From an uncultured Bacteroidales bacterium (GTDB lineage Bacteria; Bacteroidota; Bacteroidia; Bacteroidales; Muribaculaceae): a stretch of 64,000 nt of DNA. Below the pieces are notes generated by a model. It worked only from the letters and a program-made list of their open reading frames with translations, ran no database searches and was not told where the DNA came from. Below, piece by piece: positions 24,000 to 32,660 of this stretch (the stretch's first letter is position 1; each line of letters starts with the position of its first letter). The stretch covers positions 1 to 64,000 of the forward strand of contig CACZHT010000040.1 of the NCBI GenBank assembly GCA_902781045.1, in the 5' to 3' direction. A program made the position numbers and the translations under genes.

Positions 24000-25061
24000 A
24001 TGAAACGTAACCTGTCGATACACATCCTTTGCTGGAGCATCGTGCTATTCTTGCCGTTGCTGTTCTTCACCGCGCCCACCTCGTCGTGGTCGCTGACTGT
24101 CATGCGGTGGCTACGCTCGCTCGGAGGCCCCGTGAGCTATATGGTCATCTTCTATGTTAACTATCTGTGGCTCATACCGCAGTTCTACTTCAAGGGGCGC
24201 AAAACAGCCTTTTTTGCCATCAACATCGCCCTCATTGCCGTCATGCTCGGACTGATGATGGGGTGGTGGCAGGTGGTCAATGACTGGATGCCCAACGAAG
24301 GGCAACGTCAGCCCCGGCGCGGTCCCAGACCACCGCATGCGCCCATGTACTTCTACAATGTCTTCTCGCTCGTGCTTGTGGTGGGGCTGAGCCTGGCTGT
24401 GCGGCTGACGCAACACTGGCAACATGCCGAGCAGGCGCGCAAGGCTGCCGAGCAGAGCCGCGTTGAGGCCGAGCTGAGTAACCTGCGCAACCAGCTAAAC
24501 CCGCACTTCCTGCTCAACACACTCAACAATATCTATGCCCTCATCGCATTCGATGCCGACAAAGCCCAGCTGGCTGTCAACGAGCTCAGCCGTCTGCTGC
24601 GGCATGTGCTCTACGACAACCAGCAACCCTTTGTGCCGCTCTACAAGGAGGTGGCCTTCATGCGCAATTACATCGAGCTGATGCGCATCCGTGTCACCGA
24701 CGGCGTGAAGATTGACACAGACATACGCATTGCTAACGACGATGCGACACCCATTGCGCCATTGCTCTTCATCTCGCTCCTTGAGAATGCATTCAAGCAC
24801 GGCATCTCACCGCAGGGCAAGGGACGCATACACATCGAGATGGCACAAGAGCAAGGCATCGTCACATGCGCCATCACCAACACCAACTATCCCAAGCGAG
24901 CCAACGACAAGAGCGGCAGCGGCATCGGGCTGGAGCAAGTGAGCAAGAGGCTGGAGCTCATCTACCCTGGCCGCCACACTTGGGACCGCGGTCTTAATGC
25001 CGATGCCACCGAGTATCACTCGCGCATCGTCATCAATTCATCCTCAACTGATAGTTGTTAG
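24000..25061 (+). CDS. LytS/YehU-type sensor histidine kinase
   Basis: 353 residues: four membrane helices within residues 1-140, a coiled linker (HAEQARKAAEQSRVEAELSN), the His_kinase domain with phospho-acceptor His169 in NQLNPHFLLNTLNNIYALI, and an HATPase domain with N box LLENAFKHGI and G box SGSGIGLEQVSKRL. It autophosphorylates at His169 and passes phosphate to the LytTR regulator encoded next. The membrane part has no large sensory loop, so the signal is probably sensed in the membrane or is cell-envelope related. The 91-base spacer to the regulator carries a direct repeat (CATAACTCAAAACTCG). No target operon can be named. Confidence 0.93.
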   Translation: MKRNLSIHILCWSIVLFLPLLFFTAPTSSWSLTVMRWLRSLGGPVSYMVIFYVNYLWLIPQFYFKGRKTAFFAINIALIAVMLGLMMGWWQVVNDWMPNEGQRQPRRGPRPPHAPMYFYNVFSLVLVVGLSLAVRLTQHWQHAEQARKAAEQSRVEAELSNLRNQLNPHFLLNTLNNIYALIAFDADKAQLAVNELSRLLRHVLYDNQQPFVPLYKEVAFMRNYIELMRIRVTDGVKIDTDIRIANDDATPIAPLLFISLLENAFKHGISPQGKGRIHIEMAQEQGIVTCAITNTNYPKRANDKSGSGIGLEQVSKRLELIYPGRHTWDRGLNADATEYHSRIVINSSSTDSC

Positions 25062-25152
25062 TCTTTTGGGCTTTGGTTGTGTGTTGTGGCACTGATTCGC
25101 AACATAACTCAAAACTCGAAACCTACAACATAACTCAAAACTCGCAACTCCA

Positions 25153-25860
25153 ATGACTATCAAGTGTATCATCGTCGACGACGAGCCGCTGGCTGTAGAA
25201 CTGCTGGCCAGCTACGTACAGAGAATCCCATTTCTTGAACTTGTGGGGAAGTATAGCAATGCCACCGATGCCATCGATGGCATCAAGCATAACGATGTTG
25301 AGCTGGCTTTCCTCGACATACAGATGCCCGAGGTCAGCGGTATGGAGCTCACGCGCATGCTGCCCGAGACCACTCGCGTCATTTTCACTACTGCTTTCGA
25401 CCAGTATGCCGTCGACTCATATCGCACCGGTGCGCTCGACTATCTGCTCAAGCCCATCACTTACGCCACCTTCCTTGAGGCATGCAACAAGGCTCTGCAA
25501 TGGTTTCAGCTTGTGCATCAGAGCGAGAACCGCCCCGATGACGAGGTGCGCAGCATCTTTGTCAAGAGCGAGTACAAGCTGCTGCAAATCAACTTGGACT
25601 CCATCCGCTATATCGAGGGTCTCAAGGACTATGTCAAGATCTACACCGACGAGTCAACGCACCCCATTCTCTCGCTTATGAACATGAAGGCCATGGAGCA
25701 AATGTTGCCCGCATCGCGATTCATTCGTGTTCATCGCAGCTTCATTGTCGCTAAGGATAAGATCAGAGAAATTGACCGCAACCGCATCGTCTTCGGTGAT
25801 GTCTACATCCCCATCGGCGACAGCTATAAGCAGGCATTCAACGACTTCCTGGGACGATAG
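25153..25860 (+). CDS. LytTR-family response regulator
   Basis: 235 residues: receiver domain (1-115) with acidic pair Asp9/Asp10 in IIVDDEPLA, phospho-acceptor Asp55 in LAFLDIQMPEVSG and Lys100 in DYLLKPITY, followed by a LytTR DNA-binding domain (about 135-235: IFVKSEYKLLQINLDSIRYI, YVKIYTD, RFIRVHRSFIV, YKQAFNDFL). LytTR proteins bind short direct repeats upstream of cell-wall or surface genes. Cognate to the upstream LytS-like kinase by position and family. Confidence 0.95.
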   Translation: MTIKCIIVDDEPLAVELLASYVQRIPFLELVGKYSNATDAIDGIKHNDVELAFLDIQMPEVSGMELTRMLPETTRVIFTTAFDQYAVDSYRTGALDYLLKPITYATFLEACNKALQWFQLVHQSENRPDDEVRSIFVKSEYKLLQINLDSIRYIEGLKDYVKIYTDESTHPILSLMNMKAMEQMLPASRFIRVHRSFIVAKDKIREIDRNRIVFGDVYIPIGDSYKQAFNDFLGR

Positions 25861-25980
25861 TGCCAAATTGAGAAGCGAGGATCAAGCCCGACAGCCATCG
25901 TTTCGCTCGGGGGAGAGGAGTACGGCCACAATTTCGAAAAAAATCTTAATTCTTATTTCTTGATTCTTGATTAAAAGTTG

Positions 25981-25988
25981 TACCTTTG
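25981..25988 (+). promoter_or_regulatory. Promoter -7 element (TACCTTTG) for gene 26017
   Basis: TACCTTTG, 28 bases before ATG 26017, with a TTG about 20 bases upstream in TTCTTGATTCTTG. Confidence 0.65.
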
Positions 25989-26016
25989 CACATCGAAACC
26001 AACCCCCCGAAACACT

Positions 26017-26571
26017 ATGGATGACAATTTCGACGATTATTTCATGCACGACAACCCCGAGGAGCAGTCTCAACCACAAGAGCGTCAAGAGACTGAGCAG
26101 GAGCGCGAAGACCGCGAGATAGCCGAGGCAACTATCGAGCGGCGACACAACACGGTGCGCATCATGCTCATCATTGCCATTGTTGCCATGGTGTTGTTCC
26201 TCGTGGGATGGGGATGGACGCGCTATTTCAGTCCATATGAGCAGGGACAGTACAAGGGGTGGGTGCTGCATGTGGCCTCGCAGGGAACGCTGTTCAAGAC
26301 TTTCGAGGGACAGATGCTGGTCATCGCCTATGCCGACGACAGTATTGCGCGACGCGACACCATCAGCTTCTGCATTCAGCAGGACACTGTGGCTCGCCAG
26401 GCCATGCGATGGAACGCCGATGGGCGACGGCTGGTTATCGACTATGAACGCTATCGCAGCATGCTGCCCTGGCGAGGTACGGCTCATGTGGTGGTGACCG
26501 CCATTGCAATGGACAGTGACCGAATCGAGCGCCTTGAGCCACAACCCGTCGCACCCACCGAAACCGATTGA
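26017..26571 (+). CDS. Single-pass membrane protein, Bacteroidetes-conserved hypothetical
   Basis: 184 residues. An acidic, Gln/Glu-rich cytoplasmic start (MDDNFDDYFMHDNPEEQSQ) leads to one membrane helix (about 51-70, IMLIIAIVAMVLFLVGWGWT) and an extracytoplasmic domain with YKGWVLHVASQGTLFKTFEG and a beta-rich end. Similar proteins occur in many Bacteroidales, sometimes carrying an unsupported 6-phosphogluconate dehydrogenase label; no dehydrogenase motif is present here. The start is ATG 26017, because in-frame TTG codons upstream overlap the promoter. Function unknown. Confidence 0.75.
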   Translation: MDDNFDDYFMHDNPEEQSQPQERQETEQEREDREIAEATIERRHNTVRIMLIIAIVAMVLFLVGWGWTRYFSPYEQGQYKGWVLHVASQGTLFKTFEGQMLVIAYADDSIARRDTISFCIQQDTVARQAMRWNADGRRLVIDYERYRSMLPWRGTAHVVVTAIAMDSDRIERLEPQPVAPTETD

Positions 26572-26617
26572 AAGCATATTTTTTAATCAACGACTTGCAA
26601 CTATGCCAAATTTGTCG

Positions 26618-26625
26618 TATATTTG
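26618..26625 (+). promoter_or_regulatory. Promoter -7 element of the Rpn-type gene (TATATTTG)
   Basis: TATATTTG, 26 bases before ATG 26652. Confidence 0.65.
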
Positions 26626-26651
26626 CAGACTGAACGACAAATAATAGCCTT

Positions 26652-27566
26652 ATGATGACAATTGCCAACCCCATATACGACACGGTGTTCAAGTATCTCA
26701 TGGAGGATACTCGCATTGCGCGTACCATCTTGTCGGCATTGCTCAAAAAGGATGTGATCGATGTCAAAATTCGACCACATGAATACAGCAACACCGAAAA
26801 TGCGACATTGTCGGTGTTTCGCATCGACTTTGGCGCCACAATTCGTGACAACGAGGGAAACGAAAAACTGATCCTCATCGAGCTGCAGAAGACCTGGATT
26901 GAGACCGAGGCACTGCGCTTCAGGCAATATCTGGGTGTGCAGTATTCTAGCCGCAACAATATCACCGAGGAGGGCTTTGCCCTGCCCATGGTTGCTGTCT
27001 ATCTGCTGGGGCACTGTGTGGGTGACATCAAGGAACCCGTGCTGTATGTCAACCGGCAAGCGTGCAACTACGATGGACAAATAGTCACACAGGGGTTGCC
27101 CGACCCCTTTGTCGACAGTCTGACACACGACAGCATCATCGTGCAGATTCCGCTGCTGCATGGCCAAATCAACAACCGTCTGGACAAAGTCTTGAGTGTG
27201 TTTGACCAGTCAAGGCGTGACAATAATGATGCCCACATGCTCAAGATTGATGCCGATGCCTACGCCGATGATGCCGAGATGGACCACATCCTGCACCGGC
27301 TGTCGGCGGCTGCAGGCGATGCACAGGTGCGGCGCAACATGAACATTGAGGATGAGATTTTCTCGGTGCTAAAGAAGAAAGAGTCACAACTGATGCAGGC
27401 TTTACACGACTTGGCCATCCAGCAAGAGCAGTTGGACCAGAAGCAGCAGCAGATAGGCCAGCAGGAAGCCAAGTTGAGCCAGCAGCAGGAGCAGATAGGC
27501 CAGCAGGAAGCCAAGTTGAGCCAGCAGCAGGAGCAGATAGGCCAGCCCAGCAGGAAGCCAAGTTGA
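26652..27566 (+). CDS. Rpn-family PD-(D/E)XK nuclease / putative transposase, frameshifted near its end
   Basis: 304 residues as read. The N-terminal nuclease domain (about 1-200) shows NPIYDTVFKYLMED, Asp59 in VFRIDFGATI and the E-x-Q site Glu77-Leu-Gln79 in ILIELQKTW, the residues expected for a Rpn/PDDEXK nuclease. Such proteins promote recombination or act in phage defence. Residues 245-300 are a Gln/Glu coiled coil encoded by a 42-bp tandem repeat (14 residues, two heptads: EAKLSQQQEQIGQQ). A 5-base insertion between repeats shifts the frame and ends the protein early at GQPSRKPS. The expected C-terminal segment is encoded just downstream in another frame. It may be an inactive or phase-variable allele. 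Confidence 0.85.
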   Translation: MMTIANPIYDTVFKYLMEDTRIARTILSALLKKDVIDVKIRPHEYSNTENATLSVFRIDFGATIRDNEGNEKLILIELQKTWIETEALRFRQYLGVQYSSRNNITEEGFALPMVAVYLLGHCVGDIKEPVLYVNRQACNYDGQIVTQGLPDPFVDSLTHDSIIVQIPLLHGQINNRLDKVLSVFDQSRRDNNDAHMLKIDADAYADDAEMDHILHRLSAAAGDAQVRRNMNIEDEIFSVLKKKESQLMQALHDLAIQQEQLDQKQQQIGQQEAKLSQQQEQIGQQEAKLSQQQEQIGQPSRKPS

Positions 27567-27637
27567 GCCAGCAGCAGGAGCAGATAGGCCAGCAGGAAGC
27601 CAAGTTGAGCCAGCAGCAGGAGCAGATAGGCCAGCAG
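27465..27637 (+). repeat. 42-bp tandem repeat, four units, with a 5-bp insertion
   Basis: Units start at 27465, 27507, 27554 and 27596 and begin GAAGCCAAGTTGAGCCAGCA. Units 2 and 3 are separated by five extra bases (CAGCC/CCCAG in the junction GGCCAGCCCAGCAGG), which breaks the reading frame; the other junctions keep it. Confidence 0.95.
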
Positions 27638-27754
27638 CAGGAGCAACTCCGGGCCTCGATAAAACTGTTCCTAGATTTAGGTATGTCAATTGATGAGATA
27701 GCTACACGACTTGGCATGGATGCCGAGACCGTGAGACACTTGTCTGCATTCTGA
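27567..27754 (+). pseudogene. Out-of-frame C-terminal end of the Rpn-type protein
   Basis: After the shift, the other frame continues the same coiled coil (EQIGQQEAKLSQQQEQIGQQ) and ends with LFLDLGMSIDEIATRLGMDA ... HLSAF, the short HTH-like tail usual for Rpn proteins. It would rejoin the main frame if the 5-base insertion were lost or if slippage restored frame. No independent start with a ribosome site is evident, so it is treated as a detached fragment. Confidence 0.8.
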
Positions 27755-27783
27755 CCCTCCGAAGAGAGTGACAGCACAACAGA

Positions 27784-27826
27784 CAGAAGCCCCGCGTTGT
27801 TCATTCTGGACAACGCGGGGCTTCTG
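27784..27826. terminator. Strong bidirectional terminator hairpin between the Rpn-type gene and recA
   Basis: A perfect 17-bp stem, CAGAAGCCCCGCGTTGT with ACAACGCGGGGCTTCTG and a 9-base loop, between convergent genes. Confidence 0.85.
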
Positions 27827-27869
27827 TGCGATTCGCTCGTCTGAGGCTGTTCAGCCATTTGTCTGCTAA

Positions 27870-28925
27870 TCAATTGCTTTTGAGAGCTTCCATGATTTTA
27901 GCTTCAATCTCGTCGGCCAGTTCTGGGTTGTCGAGCACCATCTGCTTTGCGGCATCTCGGCCTTGGCCCAGCTTCGAACCCTCGTAGCTGAACCACGAGC
28001 CGCTCTTCTTGACAATGCCCAGGTCCACGCCCAAGTCGATGATCTCGCCCTCCTTGCAGATACCGTGTCCAAACATGATGTCGAATTCGGCCTTGCGGAA
28101 CGGTGGGGCAACTTTGTTCTTGACCACCTTGACGCGCGTCAGGTTGCCCAGCACCTGGTCTCCGTCCTTAATCTGGCCCAGACGGCGGATGTCCAGGCGA
28201 ACCGACGAGTAGAACTTCAGCGCATTACCACCGGTGGTGGTCTCGGGATTGCCGAACATGACACCAATCTTCTCGCGTAGCTGGTTGATGAAGATACAGC
28301 ATGTGTTGGTTTTGCTCACGGTGGCAGTGAGTTTGCGCAGGGCTTGCGACATCAGCCGAGCTTGCAGACCCACTTTATTGTCACCCATGTCGCCCTCGAT
28401 TTCGGCCTTGGGGGTGAGTGCGGCCACCGAGTCGATGACAATCACGTCGATGGCTGAGCTACGGATGAGTTGGTCGGCAATCTCCAGAGCCTGCTCGCCG
28501 TTGTCGGGCTGCGAAATCCACAGGTTGTTGACGTCCACACCCAGCGACTCGGCATAGAAGCGGTCGAACGCATGCTCGGCGTCGATGATGGCAGCGATGC
28601 CGCCCATCTTCTGTGCCTCGGCAATCGCATGGATGGCCAGTGTGGTCTTGCCGCTAGACTCGGGTCCATAAATCTCGATGATGCGACCGCGCGGATATCC
28701 CCCCACGCCCAGCGCATAGTTCAGCCCGATCGACCCGGTGGGAATGACATCGATGTTCTCGATGTTGTCGTCGCCCATCTTCATGATTGACCCACGGCCA
28801 AAGGTCTTGTCAATCTTGTCCATTGCCACTTGCAGGGCCTTGAGCTTCTCGGGGCTCACTGCAGGTCGCGCAGGTTGTGCGCTTTGTTGCGGCTGTGCCT
28901 CGTTGTTCATGATTTCTTCTTCCAT
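27870..28925 (-). CDS. recA: Recombinase RecA
   Basis: 351 residues, full family length. Walker A GPESSGKT (87-94), Walker [11 protein letters not shown], the L1/L2 loop regions ([20 protein letters not shown] and [20 protein letters not shown]) and the [13 protein letters not shown] signature are all present. RecA forms the filament for strand exchange in recombinational repair and for SOS induction. The N-terminus has a short Gln/Pro-rich extension ([17 protein letters not shown]). ATG 28925 is used; ATG 28910 (MNNEAQ) is possible. No LexA-like box could be assigned with confidence upstream. Confidence 0.98.
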   Translation of the reverse strand: MEEEIMNNEAQPQQSAQPARPAVSPEKLKALQVAMDKIDKTFGRGSIMKMGDDNIENIDVIPTGSIGLNYALGVGGYPRGRIIEIYGPESSGKTTLAIHAIAEAQKMGGIAAIIDAEHAFDRFYAESLGVDVNNLWISQPDNGEQALEIADQLIRSSAIDVIVIDSVAALTPKAEIEGDMGDNKVGLQARLMSQALRKLTATVSKTNTCCIFINQLREKIGVMFGNPETTTGGNALKFYSSVRLDIRRLGQIKDGDQVLGNLTRVKVVKNKVAPPFRKAEFDIMFGHGICKEGEIIDLGVDLGIVKKSGSWFSYEGSKLGQGRDAAKQMVLDNPELADEIEAKIMEALKSN

Positions 28926-29006
28926 GTTATTCTTGTTTTTGAGTGATTAATTCGGTTGACGGTGCAAAGTTCATGCTTGGCAATGCCACAGATTGGCACA
29001 CCGGTG

Positions 29007-29306
29007 TTAAATGTCCTCAAACTCCGCATCAACGACTTGCTCCTCGACTGCGAACGTCTCTTGGACCACCGTCTCGCGAGGGCCGGCAATCTCCACATAG
29101 TCTGCGTCCTCGGCGTTGTCCTCGATGTGTGAAGCGCGCTGTTGGGCACGCTCACCTGCTTGTTGCCGATGGGACGAACGCTCGTAGGCTTCACCCATGT
29201 GTTGTTCAAACTGGCGCTGCTTGCGCCGCAACCACCAGGCCATCGCCCATGGTAGCAACTTGTAGAGGAGGTACAGGATGAGCAGGGTCAGCAGGAATGT
29301 AATCAT
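29007..29306 (-). CDS. DUF4834 family membrane protein
   Basis: 99 residues: an N-terminal membrane helix (MITFLLTLLILYLLYKLLPW) followed by a basic patch, then a charged tail rich in Glu and Asp (ERSSHRQQAGERAQQ ... DADYVEIAG). Matches the small Bacteroidetes DUF4834 family that is regularly encoded next to pssA. The start overlaps the pssA stop as ATGA. Function unknown; perhaps a partner of phospholipid synthesis or the envelope. Confidence 0.85.
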   Translation of the reverse strand: MITFLLTLLILYLLYKLLPWAMAWWLRRKQRQFEQHMGEAYERSSHRQQAGERAQQRASHIEDNAEDADYVEIAGPRETVVQETFAVEEQVVDAEFEDI

Positions 29307-30013
29307 GGCTCATTGGGTGTTGTGGTGGTTGTGTGGATGACCGATAGGATGACATAAAGTGCGATGGTGGCGGCCAGGCCAGGCAAGCCCAGGAGCACAA
29401 CCAGCACCACGGCTCCGATAATCAGTGCATACTGTGCCCAGTTGTCGCGAGGCGAGAGCGAGTGCAGTTTGAGCGAGAACATGGGCAGGTTGCACACCAT
29501 GAGCCACGACATCAGCACAATCAGTGCTGCGACAATCCATGGGCTGAGCGTGTGGTGTGTGGCATAGTAGTCGGTCAGCCCAATCCAGAAGATAGCGTTG
29601 GCAGGGATGGGGAGGCCTATGAACGAGGTGGTCTGCCGAGTGTCGATGTTGAACCGCGCAAGCCGCAGTGCGCCGAAAACCGGCAGAAGCACAGCTGCAT
29701 AGCACAGGGGGCTGTCGGGCTGTGCGGCGCGCATCACATTCAGGATCATCATGGCTGGTGCCAGACCGAAGCTCACCAGGTCACTCAGCGAGTCTAGCTC
29801 CTTGCCGATGCCGCTCACGGCATGCAACAGACGCGCACTCAGCCCGTCCAGAAAATCGGCAACGGCGGCCAGTGCAATGAGCAGAGCGGCCATCTGATAG
29901 CCCGACAAACCCCACAGCGTGTCGTCCACACCATGGAAGGCGGCAATGATGGCCAGAGTGCCACACAGGCAATTCAGGCTCGTGATGGCATTGGGTATGT
30001 TGTTCTTGATCAT
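29303..30013 (-). CDS. pssA: CDP-diacylglycerol-serine O-phosphatidyltransferase
   Basis: 236 residues, multiple membrane helices. The CDP-alcohol phosphotransferase signature DG-x2-AR-x8-G-x3-D-x3-D is present in DFLDGLSARLLHAVSGIGKE followed by LDSLSDLVSFG. The enzyme makes phosphatidylserine from CDP-diacylglycerol and serine at the membrane; the product is decarboxylated by the Psd encoded just upstream, giving phosphatidylethanolamine. Three bases separate the psd stop and this start, so the two steps are co-expressed. Confidence 0.95.
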   Translation of the reverse strand: MIKNNIPNAITSLNCLCGTLAIIAAFHGVDDTLWGLSGYQMAALLIALAAVADFLDGLSARLLHAVSGIGKELDSLSDLVSFGLAPAMMILNVMRAAQPDSPLCYAAVLLPVFGALRLARFNIDTRQTTSFIGLPIPANAIFWIGLTDYYATHHTLSPWIVAALIVLMSWLMVCNLPMFSLKLHSLSPRDNWAQYALIIGAVVLVVLLGLPGLAATIALYVILSVIHTTTTTPNEP

Positions 30014-30016
30014 TTC

Positions 30017-30691
30017 TTATCGCTTTAATCGGGCCACGAGCGTCTCACCGCCCCACGTCTTGTCGTGCAGCTTGACGCAGACTTCTGTGTCAAGTGGCAG
30101 GAAGATGTCAACACGCGAGCCAAACTTGATGAAACCGATGAAGTCGTTGATGTCGACCTGCTCGTCTTGCTCGACGTATGTGACAATGCGGCGAGCGATG
30201 GCCCCGGCTATCTGGCGCACCAGAATTTGGTCGCCGCCGCGCGTCTTGATGACGATGGTTGAGCGTTCGTTGTCGCTGCTCGACTTTGGCAGGTTGGCCG
30301 CAAGGAAGCGACCACTGTGGTGCTTGACATACTCAATCGTGCCCGCAACAGGCACCCAATTGGCATGAACGTTGAACACGGTCATGAACACCGACAGCTG
30401 GATGCAGTTGCGGTGCAGATATTCGTCCTCGTAGACTTCCTCAAGGGCCACAACGGTGCCGTCGACACTCGACACCACAGCAGTTCCGTCGGCATTGTCG
30501 CCCTTGAAGTGGCGGCGCGGCAACCTGAAGAAATTGAGCACCAGTGCAAACAGTACAACAGAAATGACGATAAAGGTGATGGGTATGGCTTTGAGGTCGA
30601 TAAACGCAACTGCCGCTGCATTGAATGCAATCAATATCAGCAGCACAATGATGATGATGTTCTGACCCTCGCGATGTAACTTAACTTTCAT
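30017..30691 (-). CDS. psd: Phosphatidylserine decarboxylase (short form)
   Basis: 224 residues: two membrane helices near the N-terminus (about 10-45), then the Psd core with VFMTVFNVHANWVPVAGTIE, SDNERSTIVIKTRGGDQILV and the self-cleavage site FIKFGSRVDIFLP, where the Ser of GS becomes the pyruvoyl group. It converts phosphatidylserine to phosphatidylethanolamine. ATG 30691 is chosen because it gives the family start (MKVKLHREGQNII) and lies 31 bases after TATCTTTG; the TTG further upstream would start inside the promoter. First gene of psd-pssA-DUF4834. Confidence 0.95.
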   Translation of the reverse strand: MKVKLHREGQNIIIIVLLILIAFNAAAVAFIDLKAIPITFIVISVVLFALVLNFFRLPRRHFKGDNADGTAVVSSVDGTVVALEEVYEDEYLHRNCIQLSVFMTVFNVHANWVPVAGTIEYVKHHSGRFLAANLPKSSSDNERSTIVIKTRGGDQILVRQIAGAIARRIVTYVEQDEQVDINDFIGFIKFGSRVDIFLPLDTEVCVKLHDKTWGGETLVARLKR

Positions 30692-30721
30692 TTTGTCCGT
30701 GTCATTGTCAACTACAATTTG

Positions 30722-30729
30722 CAAAGATA
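30722..30729 (-). promoter_or_regulatory. Promoter -7 element of psd-pssA operon (TATCTTTG)
   Basis: TATCTTTG on the minus strand, 31 bases before the psd ATG. Confidence 0.75.
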
Positions 30730-30805
30730 CGATTTTTTTGTCAGATGGCAACTATTTTTTTGTGAATTTAGTTTCGACTTTCTGTCGCGGCCCGAACCTC
30801 TCGAA

Positions 30806-31735
30806 CTAAGGACTGATGAGGCTGAGGATGGCCCGGCTCTTGTCGCGGTCGTGAGTGAGCTGAGTGCGCAACTCGTCGATGCTGCCCAGCTTGAACTCCA
30901 GGCGCAGGAACTTGATGAAATCGAGTGCGATGGGCTGGCCGTAGATGTCCTGGTCGAAGTCAAAAATGTTGACCTCGATGCTCAGCTGCGTGCCATTGTC
31001 CAGCGTGGGGCGGTTGCCCACATTGACCATGCCCTGCAGCCGGCGGCCCAACACGTCCACCATCACCGCATAAGCCCCGTTGTGTGGCAAGATGATGCTG
31101 GTGTCCATCTGCCCGACATTGGCCGTGGGAAACCCGATGCCGCGCCCGTTGTGGAAGCCATGCACAACAGTACCCTCCAGGCGGTAAGGGCGCCCCATGC
31201 AGTGCATGGCATCGTCGACCTTGCCAGCGGCAATCAGACCGCGCACGATGGTGCTGCTCACAGGAGCATATTCACCCAGGTATTCAGGAGCCTTGATGAC
31301 TTCGATGCCCAACTCGCGGCCTGTGCGCACATAGTCGGCAAACGTCTCGTTGCGGTTGTGTCCGAACCGATGGTTATAGCCCACAAGCAGGGCAACGATG
31401 CCCAGACGGTCGCGCAACAGCCGCATGAATGCCGCGCTGTCGAGCAACGACAGCTCTCGTGTGAACTCAAGCACGACCAGATGGTCGGGGTTCAGCTGGC
31501 CGAGAGCCGACAGGCGTTGCTCCAGCGTCTGAAGCATCGGCAGTCCGGCTCCATGCAACACATGCTGCGGGTGCTGGCCGAAGGTCACCACCACCGACTG
31601 CAGTCCACGGCGGTGAGCCTCGTGGTTCAGTGCATTGATCAGGGTGGCATGCCCCAGATGCACACCGTCGAACATGCCGATTGTGGCCACTGTCGACCCG
31701 GCAGGCAGACGGTCGCTGTCACAGAGTCTGATCAT
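30806..31735 (-). CDS. ribF: Bifunctional riboflavin kinase/FAD synthetase
   Basis: 309 residues. The N-terminal nucleotidyltransferase half (FAD synthetase) shows VATIGMFDGVHLGHATLI and LLVGYNHRFGHNR, and the C-terminal riboflavin-kinase half shows GRGIGFPTANV, LPHNGAYAVMVDVLG and VNVGNRPTLD. Riboflavin is phosphorylated to FMN and then adenylated to FAD. Its start lies inside the end of the SDR gene (17-base overlap), so translation is probably coupled. The window shows no riboflavin biosynthesis genes and no FMN-type leader structure was noticed. Confidence 0.95.
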   Translation of the reverse strand: MIRLCDSDRLPAGSTVATIGMFDGVHLGHATLINALNHEAHRRGLQSVVVTFGQHPQHVLHGAGLPMLQTLEQRLSALGQLNPDHLVVLEFTRELSLLDSAAFMRLLRDRLGIVALLVGYNHRFGHNRNETFADYVRTGRELGIEVIKAPEYLGEYAPVSSTIVRGLIAAGKVDDAMHCMGRPYRLEGTVVHGFHNGRGIGFPTANVGQMDTSIILPHNGAYAVMVDVLGRRLQGMVNVGNRPTLDNGTQLSIEVNIFDFDQDIYGQPIALDFIKFLRLEFKLGSIDELRTQLTHDRDKSRAILSLISP

Positions 31736-32585
31736 CGGGAAGGTGCTTCTTAAGGATGCGCATCGTGTCGTTACACAGCTTGATGAACACGTCGCGGTTC
31801 TTGAGTAGCGAGCTGGTTTTCATCTGGCCGGAGTTGCCCTGGAAGATGAAGCCCGTGTCGTTCGACTCCAGTGCGCGCATCGTTGGTGTTATGCCGCTCT
31901 CGGGGTTGGGAAACGGGTTGGTGATGTAGTCGGGCGCACGCTCAATCCAGCGGTGCAGAGCCAGAACGCTCGAGTTAATCACACCGGGGTTGACGCAATT
32001 GACGTTGACGCGCCGCGTCTTCATCGTCGTGCTCATGTAGATGCTGAACAGTGTCAGTGCCAACTTGGCTTGCGCATACGACCCAATCTGGGTGAAGTTG
32101 CTCACAGCAGGGAACTCGTAGGGCAGCGACACCAGGCGACGCGACAGGCTGGTCGAGAGGATGATGCGCCCGTTCTCGGGCATGAGCGGATAGACCAGAA
32201 GCGACAGCAGCGCTGTGCTCAGAAAGTTGACCTGCACCGTGTGTTCATATCCGTCGGGCGAGATGCGGCTGTGCCGTGGCAGGGTGCCGGCATTGTTGAC
32301 CAGAGCATAGACCGGACGGCCCAGACCCTTGAGCCTGGTGGCGAAGTCCTTGACAAGTGCAAACGAGCTCAGGTCTAGCTGCAGGCTCTGGATGTCTAGG
32401 TGACGGTTCTCGCTGCGCAGTGTCTCGGCAAAGCGTTCGGCCTTGTCGATGTCACGGCTGGCCAGAAGCAACGGCTTGCCTTGCTTGGCCAGACGGCGGG
32501 CAATCACACTGCCCATACTGTCGGTTGCGCCGGTGACAATGTACAGTGGCGGCTGCTGTGGAGTGGCGTTATTGTTCTCTTCCAT
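31719..32585 (-). CDS. Short-chain dehydrogenase/reductase
   Basis: 288 residues, SDR Rossmann fold. The dinucleotide site is YIVTGATDSMGSVIARRLAK (TGxxxxxG type), with NNAGTLPRHSR, a Ser in IILSTSLSRRLV and the catalytic Tyr-x3-Lys in YAQAKLAL. The layout resembles retinol-dehydrogenase-like SDRs, but the substrate cannot be derived. It overlaps ribF by 17 bases, so it may be co-transcribed with ribF and, upstream, with the CNNM gene. Confidence 0.88.
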   Translation of the reverse strand: MEENNNATPQQPPLYIVTGATDSMGSVIARRLAKQGKPLLLASRDIDKAERFAETLRSENRHLDIQSLQLDLSSFALVKDFATRLKGLGRPVYALVNNAGTLPRHSRISPDGYEHTVQVNFLSTALLSLLVYPLMPENGRIILSTSLSRRLVSLPYEFPAVSNFTQIGSYAQAKLALTLFSIYMSTTMKTRRVNVNCVNPGVINSSVLALHRWIERAPDYITNPFPNPESGITPTMRALESNDTGFIFQGNSGQMKTSSLLKNRDVFIKLCNDTMRILKKHLPDDQTL

Positions 32586-32660
32586 GTCTGTTTAGTTTTT
32601 TCTCGGAGTGTCCTGAAGGCTCGGAACGCTCTGATGGGCATTATGCTTAATTACTGATTC

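Noticed and set aside
26017..26571. 6-phosphogluconate dehydrogenase
   Set aside because: Homologues sometimes carry this label, but there is no NAD-binding fold or catalytic motif; it is a single-pass membrane protein.
27465..27637. CRISPR array
   Set aside because: The 42-bp units are contiguous without unique spacers and encode protein. No cas genes or spacer-repeat pattern occur in the window.
27241..27873. Leu/Ala/Cys-rich minus-strand frames over the 42-bp repeat
   Set aside because: Translation of the repeat on the wrong strand; the sense strand encodes the coiled coil of the Rpn-type protein.
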